The position numbers were made by a program, and so were the translations under genes. Shown piece by piece: positions 36,353-48,445 of a DNA stretch of 64,000 nt; positions within the stretch are counted from its first letter, which is position 1, and each line of letters opens with the position of its first letter. This DNA comes from Fervidobacterium sp. UBA5837 (GTDB lineage Bacteria > Thermotogota > Thermotogae > Thermotogales > Fervidobacteriaceae), in assembly GCA_002432805.1 (NCBI GenBank), contig DJGV01000016.1, positions 154,327 to 218,326 on the forward strand, in the 5' to 3' direction. The notes beneath the pieces are model-generated. The model saw nothing but the letters and a program-made list of their open reading frames with translations. It was not told where the DNA came from and ran no database searches.

Positions 36353-39300
36353 ATGAAAACCTATCAGATTGGTAAGAGGACGAGGTATTCCTTTGGCAAG
36401 GTTGACGAGATCGTAGATGTCCCCGACCTAGTTAGTATCCAGCATGCATCTTTTAAAGAGTTGCTCGATAGTGGGATACTAAAGATCTTAAAAAAATTTA
36501 GCCCAGTTACTTCAGCTAAGGCCGAAGGAAGAAAAGAAAAGGGATTCAGACTTGACTTCGTCAATTTTAGAGTGGGCGAACCACTCCATTCTGTGGAAGA
36601 ATGCAAACAGAGACTGCTCACATACGTTGCACCATTTTATGCAACGGTGAGAGTAACTGATGTCTCTACAGATGAAATGCGTGAAGAAGAAGTAACACTC
36701 GGAAATTATCCTGTGATGACAGAGAATCAAACGTTCGTAATCAATGGGGTCGAAAGAGTTGTTGTCAGTCAACTGGTTAGGAGTCCTGGCGTATATTTTG
36801 TCGAAGAGCCTACGAAAACTATCGGTTCAAAACCTATTTACCTTGCACATTTTCTGCCCGTCCGTGGTGTTTGGCTTGAAATAATGCTTAATCTCAACGA
36901 TGAGGTGCTGTATGCAAGAATAGATAGGAGAAAGAGGCTGAATTTCTTCTTGGTTTTGAAGACATTGGGATTCAATAGTGATTTAGAGGTCCTATCACTC
37001 TTTCCAGCGATTTTAGATGTTGAAGACGATTATTCAAAACAATTCGAAGGTATAATATTACTTGAAGACGTAGTCACTAAGAATGGTAGTGTGCTTGCTG
37101 AAAAAGGTTCTGTTCTTACGTCAACTTTACTTGATATTTTCCGCGAACATGGAATTGAAAAGATAAAAGTTGTGAACAAGTATGTTTTCAGAACATATGC
37201 AAAACTTAAGGAAAAGCTGAAACTATCACATGATGAAGAAATAAGTGAGTTGCGCGCATACATGGAAATAAATAAAGAGCTTAGACCTGGTGAAGTCTTC
37301 AGATATGCAGCTGCAAAGTCTTATTGGAATAACCTTTACTTCAGCGAAGAAAAATTTGAGCTCTCTGAAGTTGGGCGTTACAAGATGAACAAGAAGTTGA
37401 CTAGTGCTTATAGAAATTACCTCATCGAAATTGAGGGTAGATCAAAGAGAAGTGTTGAGAATATAGAATACACGGAGAAGTTCAATGCGTTGACCCCAAT
37501 GGATATAGTACTTGTCACTAGGATGTTACTTGAGACAGAGAAACACCCCGAAACTTTGGATACAAAAGATCATCTTTCAAACAAGCGAGTTAAGACTGTC
37601 GGTGAATTGATAGGTTCTGAATTTGAAAGAGCATTTTCAAAGTCTGTGCATCAGATAGAAGAGAAACTTTCAACATACACGAGTTTAGACAAGATCCCAA
37701 TTTCCAGTTTGATAAATTTGAGAAATGTGATTGCATCGTTGAACAGCTTTTTTGCAACTAATCCTTTGTCGCAATTCATGGACCAAGTTAATCCGATTGC
37801 AGAGCTTACCCACAAGAGGAGGCTTACAGCAGTTGGACCAGGTGGTCTAAAGAGGGAACGTGCAAGATTCGAGGTCCGTGACGTTCACCACTCTCATTAT
37901 GGTAGGATGTGTCCTATAGAGACACCTGAAGGCGGTAATATCGGTCTCATCACTTCTCTATCCGTTTATGCAACGATAGATAAGTTTGGATTTCTCGTAA
38001 CGCCTTACAGAAAGGTAGTGGATGGCAGATTAACTGATGAGGTAGCTTATTTGGCTGCCGATGAGGAAGAGCATTATAAGATAGCTTCGGTGACGATAGA
38101 AATAGATGATGATGGTTATATTGCCCAGGAGAGAGTGCCAGTTAGACACATGGAGAAGATACTGTATGTTGCTAAAGAAGAGGTAGAGTACATCGATGTT
38201 TCTCCAAGGCAGATCGTTAGTGTTACAACAGCACTTATCCCATTTCTTGAACACGATGACGCAAACCGTGCACTCATGGGCTCAAACATGCAACGCCAAG
38301 GTGTGCCTCTTGTAAAGCCTGAAGCACCTCTCGTTGGTACGGGTATGGAATATCACGCAGCACTTTATTCAGGTAACATGGTACTTGCAAGGTACAATGG
38401 TATTGTCAAGAAATCTGATGGTAGAAGGATAGTAATTCATAGGACGAACGAAGCAGGAGAACCATTGTATGACAAGAAAGGTAATCCCGTTTTGGATGAA
38501 TATGGATTGCTGAAATACATTAGGTCAAACCAAGATACAGCAATTACACAAAGGCCGATAGTATCATCTGGAGATGTTGTGAAAAAGGGTACGCCGATAG
38601 CAGATGGTCCTGCCACAGATAACGGAGAACTTGCACTTGGTAAAAATGTGTTAGTGGCTTTCGTTCCTTGGGAAGGTTACAACTTCGAAGATGCAATATT
38701 GGTCAGTGAGGAATTGTTGGAAGAAGATGCATTCACTTCCGTACACGTTGAAGTATACGAGACAACTGCAAGAGAAACAAGGGTTGGTCCTGAAGAAATT
38801 ACATCCGAAATCCCGAACGTATCGAAAGAAAATCTCAGAAATCTTGATGAAAATGGAATAATACGCGTTGGTGCATACGTTGGTAAACAGAAATACTTCA
38901 CATCCCAAGATATATTAGTTGGTAAAGTAACTCCAAAGGGTGAGAGTGACGCAAGTCCTGAAGAAAAGATAATGAGGTCAGTGTTTGGTGAAAAGGGTAA
39001 GGATGTAAAAGATTCATCGTTGAGGGTACCACACGGGGTAGAAGGAAGGGTGATTGGGGTTAATGTATTCTACAAAGAAGAAGTTGGAGACCTCGGTCCC
39101 GGTGTAAATACACTGGTAAGAGTCTACGTTGCCACGAGAAAACCACTCGATGTTGGTGACAAGTTGGCAGGTAGGCATGGAAATAAAGGTGTCGTTTCTA
39201 TGATTCTTCCGAAAGAAGATATGCCATTTCTACCTGATGGAACACCTGTTCAAGTTGTATTGAGTCCACTTGGCGTTCCATCGCGTATGAATATCGGTCA

Positions 39301-39898
39301 AGTGCTTGAAACATCACTTGGATGGCTGGCAAAACTCACAAATAGACATTTTGCAACACCAGTCTTCGATGGTGCAAAGGAAGATGATATACTGCCAGAA
39401 TTGTTCAATATTAGGAAATCTCTGAACTTACACTACGGTGATGACCCTGAGAATCCATCTGGAAAGGTAACTTTGAGAGACGGCAGGACAGGAAAAGAAT
39501 TTGATTCTCCGATATTGGTAGGTTACATGTACATCATGAAATTAGTGCACATAGCTCGAGATAAGATTCACGCACGTGCAACTGGGCCATACTCTCTGAT
39601 TCACCAACAACCACTCGGTGGTAAGGCGCAATTTGGTGGTCAAAGGTTTGGAGAAATGGAAGTCTGGGCATTGGAAGCTTACGGTGCATCGTACACACTT
39701 AATGAGATGCTTACAGTAAAAAGTGACGATATCAAAGGGCGTACAGAAGTGTATAAGGCAATAATGAAAGGGAAGAACTTGCCAGAACCCGGACTACCGG
39801 AAAGTTTCAAAGTACTCATCAGAGAGCTTAAAGGACTCGCACTTGATGTCAGAGTCTACGATGAAAGTGGCAATGTGATAGATATTGAAAAACTGTGA
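36353..39898 (+). CDS. rpoB: RNA polymerase beta subunit
   Basis: 1181 residues, complete. Landmarks: [19 protein letters not shown], the rifampicin pocket (about 466-500) with [67 protein letters not shown] and the C-terminal [20 protein letters not shown]. In the rifampicin pocket, positions equal to E. coli N518 and S531 are V479 and T492. Forms the catalytic core with RpoC. AGGTGAT lies before the ATG. Promoter signals in 36198-36352 are not clear to me. Confidence 0.98.
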   Translation: MKTYQIGKRTRYSFGKVDEIVDVPDLVSIQHASFKELLDSGILKILKKFSPVTSAKAEGRKEKGFRLDFVNFRVGEPLHSVEECKQRLLTYVAPFYATVRVTDVSTDEMREEEVTLGNYPVMTENQTFVINGVERVVVSQLVRSPGVYFVEEPTKTIGSKPIYLAHFLPVRGVWLEIMLNLNDEVLYARIDRRKRLNFFLVLKTLGFNSDLEVLSLFPAILDVEDDYSKQFEGIILLEDVVTKNGSVLAEKGSVLTSTLLDIFREHGIEKIKVVNKYVFRTYAKLKEKLKLSHDEEISELRAYMEINKELRPGEVFRYAAAKSYWNNLYFSEEKFELSEVGRYKMNKKLTSAYRNYLIEIEGRSKRSVENIEYTEKFNALTPMDIVLVTRMLLETEKHPETLDTKDHLSNKRVKTVGELIGSEFERAFSKSVHQIEEKLSTYTSLDKIPISSLINLRNVIASLNSFFATNPLSQFMDQVNPIAELTHKRRLTAVGPGGLKRERARFEVRDVHHSHYGRMCPIETPEGGNIGLITSLSVYATIDKFGFLVTPYRKVVDGRLTDEVAYLAADEEEHYKIASVTIEIDDDGYIAQERVPVRHMEKILYVAKEEVEYIDVSPRQIVSVTTALIPFLEHDDANRALMGSNMQRQGVPLVKPEAPLVGTGMEYHAALYSGNMVLARYNGIVKKSDGRRIVIHRTNEAGEPLYDKKGNPVLDEYGLLKYIRSNQDTAITQRPIVSSGDVVKKGTPIADGPATDNGELALGKNVLVAFVPWEGYNFEDAILVSEELLEEDAFTSVHVEVYETTARETRVGPEEITSEIPNVSKENLRNLDENGIIRVGAYVGKQKYFTSQDILVGKVTPKGESDASPEEKIMRSVFGEKGKDVKDSSLRVPHGVEGRVIGVNVFYKEEVGDLGPGVNTLVRVYVATRKPLDVGDKLAGRHGNKGVVSMILPKEDMPFLPDGTPVQVVLSPLGVPSRMNIGQVLETSLGWLAKLTNRHFATPVFDGAKEDDILPELFNIRKSLNLHYGDDPENPSGKVTLRDGRTGKEFDSPILVGYMYIMKLVHIARDKIHARATGPYSLIHQQPLGGKAQFGGQRFGEMEVWALEAYGASYTLNEMLTVKSDDIKGRTEVYKAIMKGKNLPEPGLPESFKVLIRELKGLALDVRVYDESGNVIDIEKL

Positions 39899-40013
39899 TA
39901 GTCGATTGTTTTTCCAAATTTTCAGCTTATTTTCACCTTTGGTCTGTGTAATTGCACGTACCGCATAAAACTTGGTACGGGATGACGCCCGACGTTAAGA
40001 GGAGGGAAAATGA

Positions 40014-43000
40014 ATGAGTTCTTCATTCAAGAGGAAGATTGCCAACGTAAAAGTTAATATTGCTTCTCCAGAAGTGATAAGAGAGTGGTCAAGCGGAGAG
40101 GTAAAAAAGGCAGAAACTATCAATTATCGTACATTCAAGCCAGAAAAAGAAGGGCTCTTTTGTGAAAAGATATTTGGGCCAGTAAAAGATTACGAATGTG
40201 CTTGTGGAAAATACAGCGGAAAGAAGTACGAAGGCACTGTGTGTGAGAAATGTGGCGTTCGTGTTGAATCAAAAGACGCACGAAGAAGAAGATTTGGACA
40301 CGTAGAACTCGCTGCACCTGTAACACACGTCTGGTATCTAAAGAATATGCCAAGTGTGATAGCGACTTTACTTGATATGACGGTAAAAGACGTTGAAAAC
40401 ATAGTGTACTTCGGTAGCAGAAGAATAAATGAAAAGGTTCTGATTATAACTGATCCAAAGAATACTCCATTTCCAAAAGGCTCTATATTGGATCAAACGG
40501 AATATGAGATCTACGCAAAAAAATGGGATTTTGAAGTTTCTCCAGCTCACATTATAAAGGATCCGAAATCACCGCTGATCTCTGAAATAGATGGAGAAGT
40601 GCAAATCAAACATGAAAGGTCCCATACAGATAGAGATATATATTGGATTAGTATTAGGAACATTGTAAGAGCAGAATTGAGAGTCTTAAGCGGTATGGAA
40701 ATTAGATTCAAAGATGGTGAGAACGTAAATCAAGGCGACGAGATAGTACCTGAGAGACGTGTCGAGGCAATTTATGCGCCATTCGATGGAAATATAGAAG
40801 TTGATCAATTCTCAGAGACGATAACGATCAATCCTTTGCCAACAAGTAAGAACACACCGATCACGTTTTCTCTTCCATACGGTGTGAGAGTGCTTGTAAA
40901 GAACGGGGATAAAGTAAAGAAAGGCCAACAACTGACGACTGAAACAGTGTTGTCAAGTATTACAGCACCCGTATCTGGTACAATCAAATACAGTAAACAA
41001 TTGAACTTGAGACCATTAGAAAATGGAATGTATGAAGTTATTACAACTGGTACTCTATACATCGAGAATGTACAGCAAGTCAAGAACTATCCTGTTTTTG
41101 AAGGTGCAACAATATACGTACAAGATGGCGATGTTGTAAAAGCTGGCGATGAGTTGGCAGATAAGTTCCTCTTTGAAGGCGAGAAGTTGACATCTGAAGA
41201 ATACAAATTGTTCAGCCAGCACTACCACGATATGTTTGACCACGAAGATCAAGAAGAGCACGATAAACCCATAATGGTTGTAACGAGTATAGATCCAGAA
41301 GTCACTCAAGAAACCGGATTATCGATTGGACAAATAGTTACCCAGCAAGATTATGAAGCATACAGCTTGATATATCCCGGAAAGATCGAAGCAGAAACAG
41401 GCGCAGCGGCCATTAAGAAGTTATTGGAACATCTAAACTTGGAAGTAACAATGGCAGAATTGGAAGCAGAATTGAAGAAAATACCGAAAAGCAGTATGAG
41501 AGCCAAGAAGCTTCTAAAAAAACTCACCATCGTAAAGGATATGATAGGAAGTGGTACAAAACCTGAGTGGATGGTATTAGAAGCATTACCGGTTGTTCCA
41601 CCAGAAATACGTCCTATGATCCAGATCGATGGTGGAAGATTTGCTACAACTGATTTGAATGATCTTTATAGAAGAGTATTGATGAGAAATAACAGGCTCA
41701 GAAAACTATTGGAGATGAATGCCCCGGAAGTCATCATAAAGAATGAAAAACGTATGCTGCAAGAAGCTGTCGATAATCTCATATTCAACGGCAAGGTTGG
41801 TAAAGCGTATGTCGATAGAAATGGAAGGACATTAAAATCTTTGACGGATCTGATAAGAGGCAAGAAAGGACGATTTAGAAGAAATTTACTCGGTAAGCGT
41901 GTTGACTATTCTGGTCGTGCAGTTATCGTCGTCGGTCCTCACCTCAAAATACACGAATGCGGCTTGCCAAAGAAGATGGCTCTTGAACTTTTTGAACCTT
42001 TTGTTATTGCTGAGCTTTCTAAGGAAGAAAACGTCGAAGCAACGCAACCAAAAGTCAAGAAATATAGGAAAGAATTGCAAAGGGAAGACCCGAAGGCTTG
42101 GGAAAAGCTGGAAAAAGTTATTCAAGGAAGGGTTGTACTATTAAACAGAGCACCAACTCTTCATAGGATGTCAATCCAGGCATTCGAACCAAAATTGATA
42201 GAGGGTAATGCCATACAGTTACATCCGCTCGTGTGTCCACCATTCAATGCGGACTTCGATGGTGACCAGATGGCAGTTCATCTACCTCTATCACCGGCTG
42301 CTCAAGCAGAGGCAAGGCTCTTGATGCTTTCAAGATACAACATCATATCACCTGCACATGGAAAGCCAATATCGATGCCTAATAAGGATATCGTTGCCGG
42401 TGTGTATTATTTGACGATGGTTGGAAAGGACTTCGATTCAATTCAACCAGAGCAAATAAAATGGCGATTTGCAACTGCTGAAGAAGCTGAATTGGCATAT
42501 GATTTTGGATACATAACACTTCAGGAGCCAATTCTTATACCCATAAATGGAAAGATAACAAAGACAACATTTGGACGACTGATATTTAACCACATACTTC
42601 CCGATGAACTGAAGGATTATGCGAGAGCCTTTGGAAAGAAAGCCATAGGAGAAGTAGTTTATAAGACATTTAAATTGCACGGAATTGATCGAACTGCGGA
42701 TCTGTTAGATGATATAAAGACCCTCGGTTTCCATTACGCAACGGTCTCCGGTCTCACGATAAGTTTGAAAGATTTCATGATTTCTCCAAAGAAACAGGAA
42801 ATAATAGATGCTGCAATGAAAAAGATTGATCAGATCGAACGGTTATATGATGAAGGGTTACTAAGCGATGATGAAAAATACAATGAAACAATAAAGGTTT
42901 GGAACAACGCTACAAAGAGGGTACAAGACGAGACATATCGCTACATCGGAGAAAATCCTTTCAACCCCGTATTTATAATGATCGACTCAGGAGCAAGGGG

Positions 43001-44969
43001 AAATAGCGACCAACTGAAACAACTTTCAGGAATGAGAGGTCTTATGGCGGATCCATCAGGTAAGACTATAGAAATCCCAATAACATCGAATTTCCGTGAG
43101 GGCCTCTCTGTGCTCGAATTCTTCATTAGTACACACGGTGCTAGGAAGGGATCAGCAGATACTGCATTGAGAACGAGTTCTGCAGGTTACCTGACTAGAA
43201 GATTAGTTGATGTTGTACAGAGTGTCGTGATAAGCGAACCGGATTGCGGTACGCATGAAGGAGTAAGAGCAAAGGTCTTTAAGAACGCAGATTCCGATGA
43301 ACCTATCGAAAAATTGGAAGATTTTATATTTGGAAGGCTACTTTCAAAAGAGATATATGAACCGGGCACTGGAAATGTCTTGGTCAATCCAAAGAACAAT
43401 AACACATATATTCGAGATGCACTTATATTGGATGAAGATGCTAAGTTCCTCTCAAGTTATAAGAAAAGAGTGAACGTCGTTGAAGAGGTTACATTCGATG
43501 TAAATAGTGGAAACATACCAGAAGTGTACGCGGAACTTGCAGAAGATGTTGATCTTGGTAATGAAATGTTACACGCGGAGACAGAATTGGATTGGGATGT
43601 TATAAGAAAGCTAAGGGACTCACATATTTACACTGTCAAAATAAAACTCTATCCGGTAGTTGGAACTGTAATCGCTGAAAGTTCTGTTTTGGATAAGAAT
43701 GGAAAAGTGCAAATAGCAGTTGAAGAAGAACAAATCGATATTAATTTAGCTAAAATACTCGAAGAGAACAATGTCGAAAGTGTTGTAGTAAGGCCAGAGA
43801 TATATGTAAGATCGGCTCTCACATGTGAGTCTGAAAGAGGCATCTGCGCAAAGTGTTACGGCCTTGACCTATCAAATCATAGGATCGTCAGTGTAGGAGA
43901 ATCGGTTGGTATAGTGGCAGCACAATCAATTGGTGAGCCTGGTACGCAACTTACGATGAGGACATTCCATACTGGAGGTATTGCAACAACTGCAGATATT
44001 ACACAAGGATTACCTAGAGTTGAAGAACTTTTTGAAGCAAGGAAAAAGACAAAAGATCCAGAAGGGATCTTCTCTAAAGTGAAAGGTACGGTTATCAGTG
44101 TTTCTCAAGATGATCCAAAGAAGATAGTCATTCAAGATGAACTTGGTATTCCTCAAGAGTATGAAGCACCATCGCGTGTGAGGGTCAGTGTAAGAGTAGG
44201 TCAAAAGGTGTTACCGGGCCAGTCTTTGACAAGTGGTTCACTCAAGATAAGAAAAATACTCGAAGAACTTGGAGCTGAAGAAACTGCTTCTTATCTACTA
44301 AAAGAAATTAAGAAAGTTTATGTTCAGCAAGGTGTCGATATTCACGATAAGCATTTTGAACTTATAATCAGGCAGATGCTTAACAAAGCAGAAGTCGTTG
44401 ATTCTGGAGATACTGGTTTCTTACCTGGTGATCTCGTACCGATTAATTTCCTTAACAAGATCAATAGGGAAATTATGGAAGGTAATGCGAGGATAGAAAT
44501 AAATAGAAAGAGGATCATAGGGAAGACATTGGAAAAGCACATCATTTCTAAGGATGAAAGTGGAGAGGTCATAGAAGTTGCAGCACAAGGAGAAGAGATT
44601 ACCGAAGAACTCTTGCAGAAATTGATAGACCTCGGTATAAAAGAAGTTTCTGTTCTAACGCAAGATAAGGAAAGGGAAACTTATCAAATATTGCCAAAAG
44701 AAATTGCAAAGTACAGAAGGAAACTTTTGAGAATTACTCAGGCTTCTCTTGAGTACGAAGGATGGCTGAGTGCAGCAAGCTTCCAACAAACTCAACAAGT
44801 ACTTACGGATGCAGCTATAAAAGGTACGGTAGATACGCTCAATGGACTCAAAGAAAATGTGATCGTAGGACAGATAATACCTGCAGGTACGGGTTTTGAT
44901 GTCTTCTTGGGAATTCAGTACGAGGAAACACCACGACTTGCACAGGAAAAGAAAGAAAAGTTGGCGTAA
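40014..44969 (+). CDS. rpoC: RNA polymerase beta-prime subunit
   Basis: 1651 residues. N-terminal zinc site CACGKY...CEKCG (about 60-78), the catalytic NADFDGDQM at 745-753 with the three magnesium aspartates, the second zinc site with C1271 ([11 protein letters not shown]), and [13 protein letters not shown]. Between about residues 155 and 455 lies a large insertion of beta-hammerhead-like repeats ([32 protein letters not shown]), similar in placement to the extra domain in Thermus and Thermotoga. GGAGG eight bases before ATG. Confidence 0.98.
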   Translation: MSSSFKRKIANVKVNIASPEVIREWSSGEVKKAETINYRTFKPEKEGLFCEKIFGPVKDYECACGKYSGKKYEGTVCEKCGVRVESKDARRRRFGHVELAAPVTHVWYLKNMPSVIATLLDMTVKDVENIVYFGSRRINEKVLIITDPKNTPFPKGSILDQTEYEIYAKKWDFEVSPAHIIKDPKSPLISEIDGEVQIKHERSHTDRDIYWISIRNIVRAELRVLSGMEIRFKDGENVNQGDEIVPERRVEAIYAPFDGNIEVDQFSETITINPLPTSKNTPITFSLPYGVRVLVKNGDKVKKGQQLTTETVLSSITAPVSGTIKYSKQLNLRPLENGMYEVITTGTLYIENVQQVKNYPVFEGATIYVQDGDVVKAGDELADKFLFEGEKLTSEEYKLFSQHYHDMFDHEDQEEHDKPIMVVTSIDPEVTQETGLSIGQIVTQQDYEAYSLIYPGKIEAETGAAAIKKLLEHLNLEVTMAELEAELKKIPKSSMRAKKLLKKLTIVKDMIGSGTKPEWMVLEALPVVPPEIRPMIQIDGGRFATTDLNDLYRRVLMRNNRLRKLLEMNAPEVIIKNEKRMLQEAVDNLIFNGKVGKAYVDRNGRTLKSLTDLIRGKKGRFRRNLLGKRVDYSGRAVIVVGPHLKIHECGLPKKMALELFEPFVIAELSKEENVEATQPKVKKYRKELQREDPKAWEKLEKVIQGRVVLLNRAPTLHRMSIQAFEPKLIEGNAIQLHPLVCPPFNADFDGDQMAVHLPLSPAAQAEARLLMLSRYNIISPAHGKPISMPNKDIVAGVYYLTMVGKDFDSIQPEQIKWRFATAEEAELAYDFGYITLQEPILIPINGKITKTTFGRLIFNHILPDELKDYARAFGKKAIGEVVYKTFKLHGIDRTADLLDDIKTLGFHYATVSGLTISLKDFMISPKKQEIIDAAMKKIDQIERLYDEGLLSDDEKYNETIKVWNNATKRVQDETYRYIGENPFNPVFIMIDSGARGNSDQLKQLSGMRGLMADPSGKTIEIPITSNFREGLSVLEFFISTHGARKGSADTALRTSSAGYLTRRLVDVVQSVVISEPDCGTHEGVRAKVFKNADSDEPIEKLEDFIFGRLLSKEIYEPGTGNVLVNPKNNNTYIRDALILDEDAKFLSSYKKRVNVVEEVTFDVNSGNIPEVYAELAEDVDLGNEMLHAETELDWDVIRKLRDSHIYTVKIKLYPVVGTVIAESSVLDKNGKVQIAVEEEQIDINLAKILEENNVESVVVRPEIYVRSALTCESERGICAKCYGLDLSNHRIVSVGESVGIVAAQSIGEPGTQLTMRTFHTGGIATTADITQGLPRVEELFEARKKTKDPEGIFSKVKGTVISVSQDDPKKIVIQDELGIPQEYEAPSRVRVSVRVGQKVLPGQSLTSGSLKIRKILEELGAEETASYLLKEIKKVYVQQGVDIHDKHFELIIRQMLNKAEVVDSGDTGFLPGDLVPINFLNKINREIMEGNARIEINRKRIIGKTLEKHIISKDESGEVIEVAAQGEEITEELLQKLIDLGIKEVSVLTQDKERETYQILPKEIAKYRRKLLRITQASLEYEGWLSAASFQQTQQVLTDAAIKGTVDTLNGLKENVIVGQIIPAGTGFDVFLGIQYEETPRLAQEKKEKLA

Positions 44970-45022
44970 GCTTTATTTTGACTTTATTTTGAGCTTTTAA
45001 TTATGTAATTAGCTGGAAAAAC

Positions 45023-45050
45023 AGGGGGCGCAATAATTGCGCCCTCTTTT
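45023..45050. terminator. Bidirectional terminator between rpoC and queD
   Basis: GGGCGCAA, TAA loop, TTGCGCCC, then TCTTTT on the plus strand. It separates the converging rpoC and queD genes. Confidence 0.8.
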
Positions 45051-45092
45051 GGTTTTTGCGTTTGGTTTTTGTGTTTAGTTTTTGTGTTTCTA

Positions 45093-45458
45093 TTATTCGT
45101 TGTATTTATTATAGATCACGTACGAACTTGGCGTCTCCCAAAGGCGTACTTCTTTCAGACTGTAACGCTCCGAACTCAGTGGAACTTCTATTTTATTCCA
45201 TATCCACTCCGCTATGTTTTCTGCGCTTGGTTGCTGGATGATATCATTTATGTAAGCATGGTCCAAATACTTCAATACATGCTCATTCACCAGTTCTTTG
45301 AGTTGCGTAAAATCAATTACCATGCCTTCTTCATCTTTCTCACCGCAGACCACAATTTGAAGTTTGTAAGTGTGTCCATGAAGTTTTTCGCACTTTCCAT
45401 GATAGGAGACCAAGTTGTGTGCAGCGTCAAATGTAAATTCTTTAATCACGCACAACAT
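45093..45458 (-). CDS. queD: 6-carboxytetrahydropterin synthase QueD
   Basis: About 121 residues of the PTPS/QueD fold: FTFDAAHNL (zinc His), CEKLHGHTYKLQ (catalytic Cys and two zinc His), VIDFTQLKELV, LDHAYIND and PSAENIAEWIW. It makes 6-carboxytetrahydropterin for queuosine and other 7-deazapurines. I take ATG 45458; an ATG nine bases earlier is possible. It overlaps the end of the oxidoreductase gene. It holds a near copy of the TAGCGGAG motif at 45205-45214, again coding I-A-E. No other que genes are nearby. Confidence 0.9.
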   Translation of the reverse strand: MLCVIKEFTFDAAHNLVSYHGKCEKLHGHTYKLQIVVCGEKDEEGMVIDFTQLKELVNEHVLKYLDHAYINDIIQQPSAENIAEWIWNKIEVPLSSERYSLKEVRLWETPSSYVIYNKYNE

Positions 45459-46542
45459 AGTGATCATTCCAATCTTTCATCTTATCTGTAGAAAAGTCAA
45501 AGGGGAACTTGACTGGCTTACCTTCGAGTGCAGATTTGTAGATTGCCAAAACAATTTCTACTGCTTTTCTACCATCTTCACCTGAAATTTTCGGCTTTCT
45601 ATTGTTGATTACAGCTTCGTAAAAATCTTTGTACAGTGGCACGTGACCTGAACCATAGACCGTATCAGGATCAGGTAATTCCATGAACGGATGAGAATCT
45701 TCGTCGGGAAACTTCCAAGTTTTGATCTTGTTTACTGCAAGGCCGCCAATTACAACTGTGCCAAACTCACCAAATACTGAAAGTGTTTCCTCCAAATTCT
45801 TTGGATAGATAGTTGAAGTTCCTTCTAAAATACCTACGCTGCCATTTTTGAATTTTATCAATGCACTACCAAAATCTTCCGCCTCTATGTACTTATGTTG
45901 AAAGTTTCTCACAACACCGTATACTTCATCGACGTCTCCACCAAGCATCCATTGCAGCAAGTCTGTGTTATGCGTGCATTGATTCATCAACGAACCACCG
46001 TCCAGTTGCCAAGTACCACGCCACGGTGCTTGGTTGTAATATTCTCTGTCTCTATTCCACCTAACGTTGGCAACGGCATAATTCACGTGTCCAAATGCAC
46101 CCGAATCTATCTTCTTTCGCAATTCTACAATTGGCGGATTAAATCTATTTTGAAAACAAACACCCAATTTTAGATCCTTCTCCTTTGCCAAGGCGCACAT
46201 GTGATCCATGTGTGCAGTTGACAAGGCCATCGGCTTTTCTACTAAGACGTTCTTGCCTCTTCTCAGAGCTTCGATTGCAATCTCATAATGGTACCCACTT
46301 TCAGTAGCTATTGAAACAAAGTCAATTTCCTCATTTTCGATCATTTCGATGAAATCTGTGTAGTACTTCGGCTTTTGACCAGTCAGCCCTTCTATTTTCT
46401 CACTGCATGACTTTGCTTTATCAAGCACTATGTCACATGTAGCGACTGCCTCTATAATATCAGCGTTCTTCACAATAGCCTCTACGTGCTTTGTGGAACC
46501 TATACGACCACAACCAATAATTCCCGTCTTCAATTTCTTCAC
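45442..46542 (-). CDS. Gfo/Idh/MocA-family oxidoreductase
   Basis: 366 residues from GTG 46542, chosen because GGGAG is eight bases upstream; the long upstream extension is unconserved. Marks: LKTGIIGCGRIGSTKHVEA (NAD site), ATESGYHYEIAIEALRRGKN and VLVEKPMALS (the EKP substrate loop), then DGGSLMNQCTHNTDLLQWML with the H/D pair of the family. The substrate is a sugar or cyclitol of unknown identity. A palindromic operator lies in its leader, so it is probably controlled by a local or sugar-type repressor. Confidence 0.85.
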   Translation of the reverse strand: MKKLKTGIIGCGRIGSTKHVEAIVKNADIIEAVATCDIVLDKAKSCSEKIEGLTGQKPKYYTDFIEMIENEEIDFVSIATESGYHYEIAIEALRRGKNVLVEKPMALSTAHMDHMCALAKEKDLKLGVCFQNRFNPPIVELRKKIDSGAFGHVNYAVANVRWNRDREYYNQAPWRGTWQLDGGSLMNQCTHNTDLLQWMLGGDVDEVYGVVRNFQHKYIEAEDFGSALIKFKNGSVGILEGTSTIYPKNLEETLSVFGEFGTVVIGGLAVNKIKTWKFPDEDSHPFMELPDPDTVYGSGHVPLYKDFYEAVINNRKPKISGEDGRKAVEIVLAIYKSALEGKPVKFPFDFSTDKMKDWNDHYVVRD

Positions 46543-46602
46543 ATACAGCACTCCCTTCCATAGATTTAAAGAACTATAAATAATCAGAGTTCTAGGCACT
46601 TG

Positions 46603-46619
46603 TTCATTCAATGAATGAA
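46603..46619. promoter_or_regulatory. Perfect palindrome, candidate operator
   Basis: TTCATTCA-A-TGAATGAA: two 8-base arms around one base. It lies about 60-75 bases before the oxidoreductase start and just downstream of an extended -10 (TGATATAAT on the minus strand, 46634-46642). A repressor bound here would block early elongation. A partial copy (ATTCAATGA) lies near 46695-46703. Confidence 0.6.
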
Positions 46620-46774
46620 GGAAACCTAATAGTATTATATCATAATCGAGGGATATACACCATAGAATATGAACAGAAAGTAAAAAGTATGCATTCAATG
46701 ATTGTTGCAACTCGGATAAGAATGGGATAGGATATTGGGAAGATTTTCTGGGACGATTTTCAATGATAACTAAA

Positions 46775-47416
46775 TCACTTTATGGGGTTTTTCTCCGGCA
46801 TGCCAGTCTTTCTTGGATACTTTCTTGGGGTTGAATGTGTCTTTTCAAAGACGAGTAAGTACCGATTCTTCCCTCGGATAGAATAGTTTCTTGTTTCCAA
46901 TAATCTGATACCGAGTTCCTTCATCGCATTTATGGAATGACCTAATTCTTCGTTGTAACCTGGTCCTTTATATAAAAGAATTTTTCCACCAACCCTTACG
47001 TACGGGGTGGTTAGCTCCAACACGGTTGGAAGCTTTGAAACTGCACGGGCAGTCGCTGCATCAAACTTTTCAAAGTAATCTCCCACATTCTTCAATTCTT
47101 CTGCCCTCACGCACATAGTTTCCACGGTATCTATGCCAAGTTCACTGCACGTCTGTTTTACAAAGTCTATTTTTTTGCATATACTATCGATTAGTAGCAC
47201 TCTTCTCCCAAATTCGACGGAAAGAAGTACGCCAGGCACGCCACCACCAGAACCAACATCAATAAACTTCTCACCCAAGTCATCACTTCTTATCGGTAGT
47301 ACAGAATCGCTGTAGAGGTAAGCAAATGCCTCTTCGAAGTCTTTGTATCCAACAAGATTCAGTGGTGCATTCATTATTTTCTCAATGTATTTTCTTACAA
47401 TTTCCATCTTTTCCAT
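46775..47416 (-). CDS. rsmG: 16S rRNA m7G527 methyltransferase RsmG
   Basis: 213 residues: LVGYKDFEEAFAYLYSDSV, FIDVGSGGGVPGVLLSV (SAM site), VLLIDSICKKIDFVKQ, ATARAVSKLPTVLEL and GGKILLYKGPGY. The RAVSKL and LYKGP segments are RsmG marks. It methylates G527 of 16S rRNA. It overlaps the end of the upstream TagA/WecG gene by 35 bases, so the two are coupled. Confidence 0.94.
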   Translation of the reverse strand: MEKMEIVRKYIEKIMNAPLNLVGYKDFEEAFAYLYSDSVLPIRSDDLGEKFIDVGSGGGVPGVLLSVEFGRRVLLIDSICKKIDFVKQTCSELGIDTVETMCVRAEELKNVGDYFEKFDAATARAVSKLPTVLELTTPYVRVGGKILLYKGPGYNEELGHSINAMKELGIRLLETRNYSIRGKNRYLLVFEKTHSTPRKYPRKTGMPEKNPIK

Positions 47417-48143
47417 CGAATATCACCTTGAAGTAGAATTTCAAAACATCGACAGGTACACTGGAACGTGAGATAGGCTCACTGATCCATCTGTAAAACC
47501 ACTCGAGTCTCATCCTTTGAAAGAACTTCGGTGCTCTCTTTTTCACACCTGCAATAACATCAAAACTTCCACCAACGCCCATGGCAAGTTTAAATGGAAG
47601 GTCTATGTGATCATGGATCCAAAGTTCTTGGCGAGGTGCACCCATCCCAACGAATAATAAATCTGGCTTTAGTTTTTCAATTTCTCGTGATGGTGTCTCG
47701 TCTGTGAAATATCCGTGATGGTAGCCAACGACATCTACGCTATGTTCAATCAATTTTTCAGCAGCTAATTTTACAACGTCTGGTTTTGCACCAAGCAAAT
47801 AGACTTTCCATCTACGGGTTTTGCTTTCCTCACATAGATACTGCATCGTATCTATGCCAGGTACCCTGTCTGTAATTATCTTACAATGCTTCTTTATTGC
47901 CCAAACTACACCAGCGCCATCTGGAAGATGGAAAGTTGCATGCTCGATGGCATCGTTGTACTCTGGTAATTCCAGTGCTTTCAAGAATATCTGACTATTG
48001 AGCGTAACAATGAACAATTTCTTACTGTTCTCGATGCAAGTCACAAGATGATCTCTAATTTCGTTTGCTTCGCCACAAAGCACTTTATAGTTGTAAAAAT
48101 CAACTTCGTTCAAACGCTCCACCACCATGCCGAATATATTCAT
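47382..48143 (-). CDS. TagA/WecG-family glycosyltransferase (GT26)
   Basis: 253 residues with LFIVTLNSQIFLKALELPEY, HLPDGAGVVWAIK, VPGIDTMQYL, KVYLLGAKPDVV, DLLFVGMGAPRQELWIHDH and MGVGGSFDVIAGVKKRAPKF, the full set of family marks. These enzymes transfer ManNAc or ManNAcA to a lipid-linked GlcNAc. Such a role would fit a UDP-ManNAc supply from wecB in the distant polysaccharide operon; that link is inference. Confidence 0.9.
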   Translation of the reverse strand: MNIFGMVVERLNEVDFYNYKVLCGEANEIRDHLVTCIENSKKLFIVTLNSQIFLKALELPEYNDAIEHATFHLPDGAGVVWAIKKHCKIITDRVPGIDTMQYLCEESKTRRWKVYLLGAKPDVVKLAAEKLIEHSVDVVGYHHGYFTDETPSREIEKLKPDLLFVGMGAPRQELWIHDHIDLPFKLAMGVGGSFDVIAGVKKRAPKFFQRMRLEWFYRWISEPISRSSVPVDVLKFYFKVIFDGKDGNCKKIH

Positions 48144-48166
48144 CTATCTGCCAATGAAATCAACTT

Positions 48167-48197
48167 AAAAAAACCGGGTCGGTACCAGCCGACCCTG
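48167..48197 (-). terminator. Intrinsic terminator after tRNA-Leu
   Basis: Minus strand: CAGGGTCGG, 6-base loop, CCGACCCGG, then seven T. It lies between the tRNA and the TagA/WecG gene. Confidence 0.88.
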
Positions 48198-48241
48198 CCT
48201 TTTGTTGCATAAGGTACATTCACTTTAACTACTTTAATACT

Positions 48242-48328
48242 TGGTGCCGAGGGCGGGATTTGAACCCGCACGGATTTAAGTCCACATGATCCTGAGTCAT
48301 GCGCGTCTGCCATTTCCGCCACCTCGGC
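48242..48328 (-). tRNA. tRNA-Leu (CAG)
   Basis: Folds as a class II tRNA of 87 bases with an encoded CCA end. Acceptor GCCGAGG pairs with CCTCGGC. The anticodon loop CTCAGGA between CATGA and TCATG gives anticodon CAG. The long variable arm and the GGTTCAAATCC T-loop are normal for tRNA-Leu. It has its own promoter and terminator. Confidence 0.96.
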
Positions 48329-48360
48329 AATTTGTAATCTACCTTGACTACAGCAAGGAT

Positions 48361-48388
48361 ATTATATCATAACCATCTCGTTTTTCAA
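48361..48388 (-). promoter_or_regulatory. Promoter of tRNA-Leu
   Basis: Minus strand: TTGAAA, 16 bases, TATAAT preceded by TGA. It lies about 30 bases before the mature tRNA 5' end. Confidence 0.7.
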
Positions 48389-48445
48389 GGTCGTTGCTGA
48401 TATTCAATTTTTGATGTGTAATTCTTCGTTTTGAGTTCCAATACA

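Noticed and set aside
46543..46710. N-terminal extension of the oxidoreductase
   Set aside because: It spans the promoter and the palindrome and has no family sequence; the GTG at 46542 has a good SD.
48140..48322. Open frame on the minus strand through the tRNA
   Set aside because: It coincides with tRNA-Leu and its terminator; an artefact of the structured RNA sequence.
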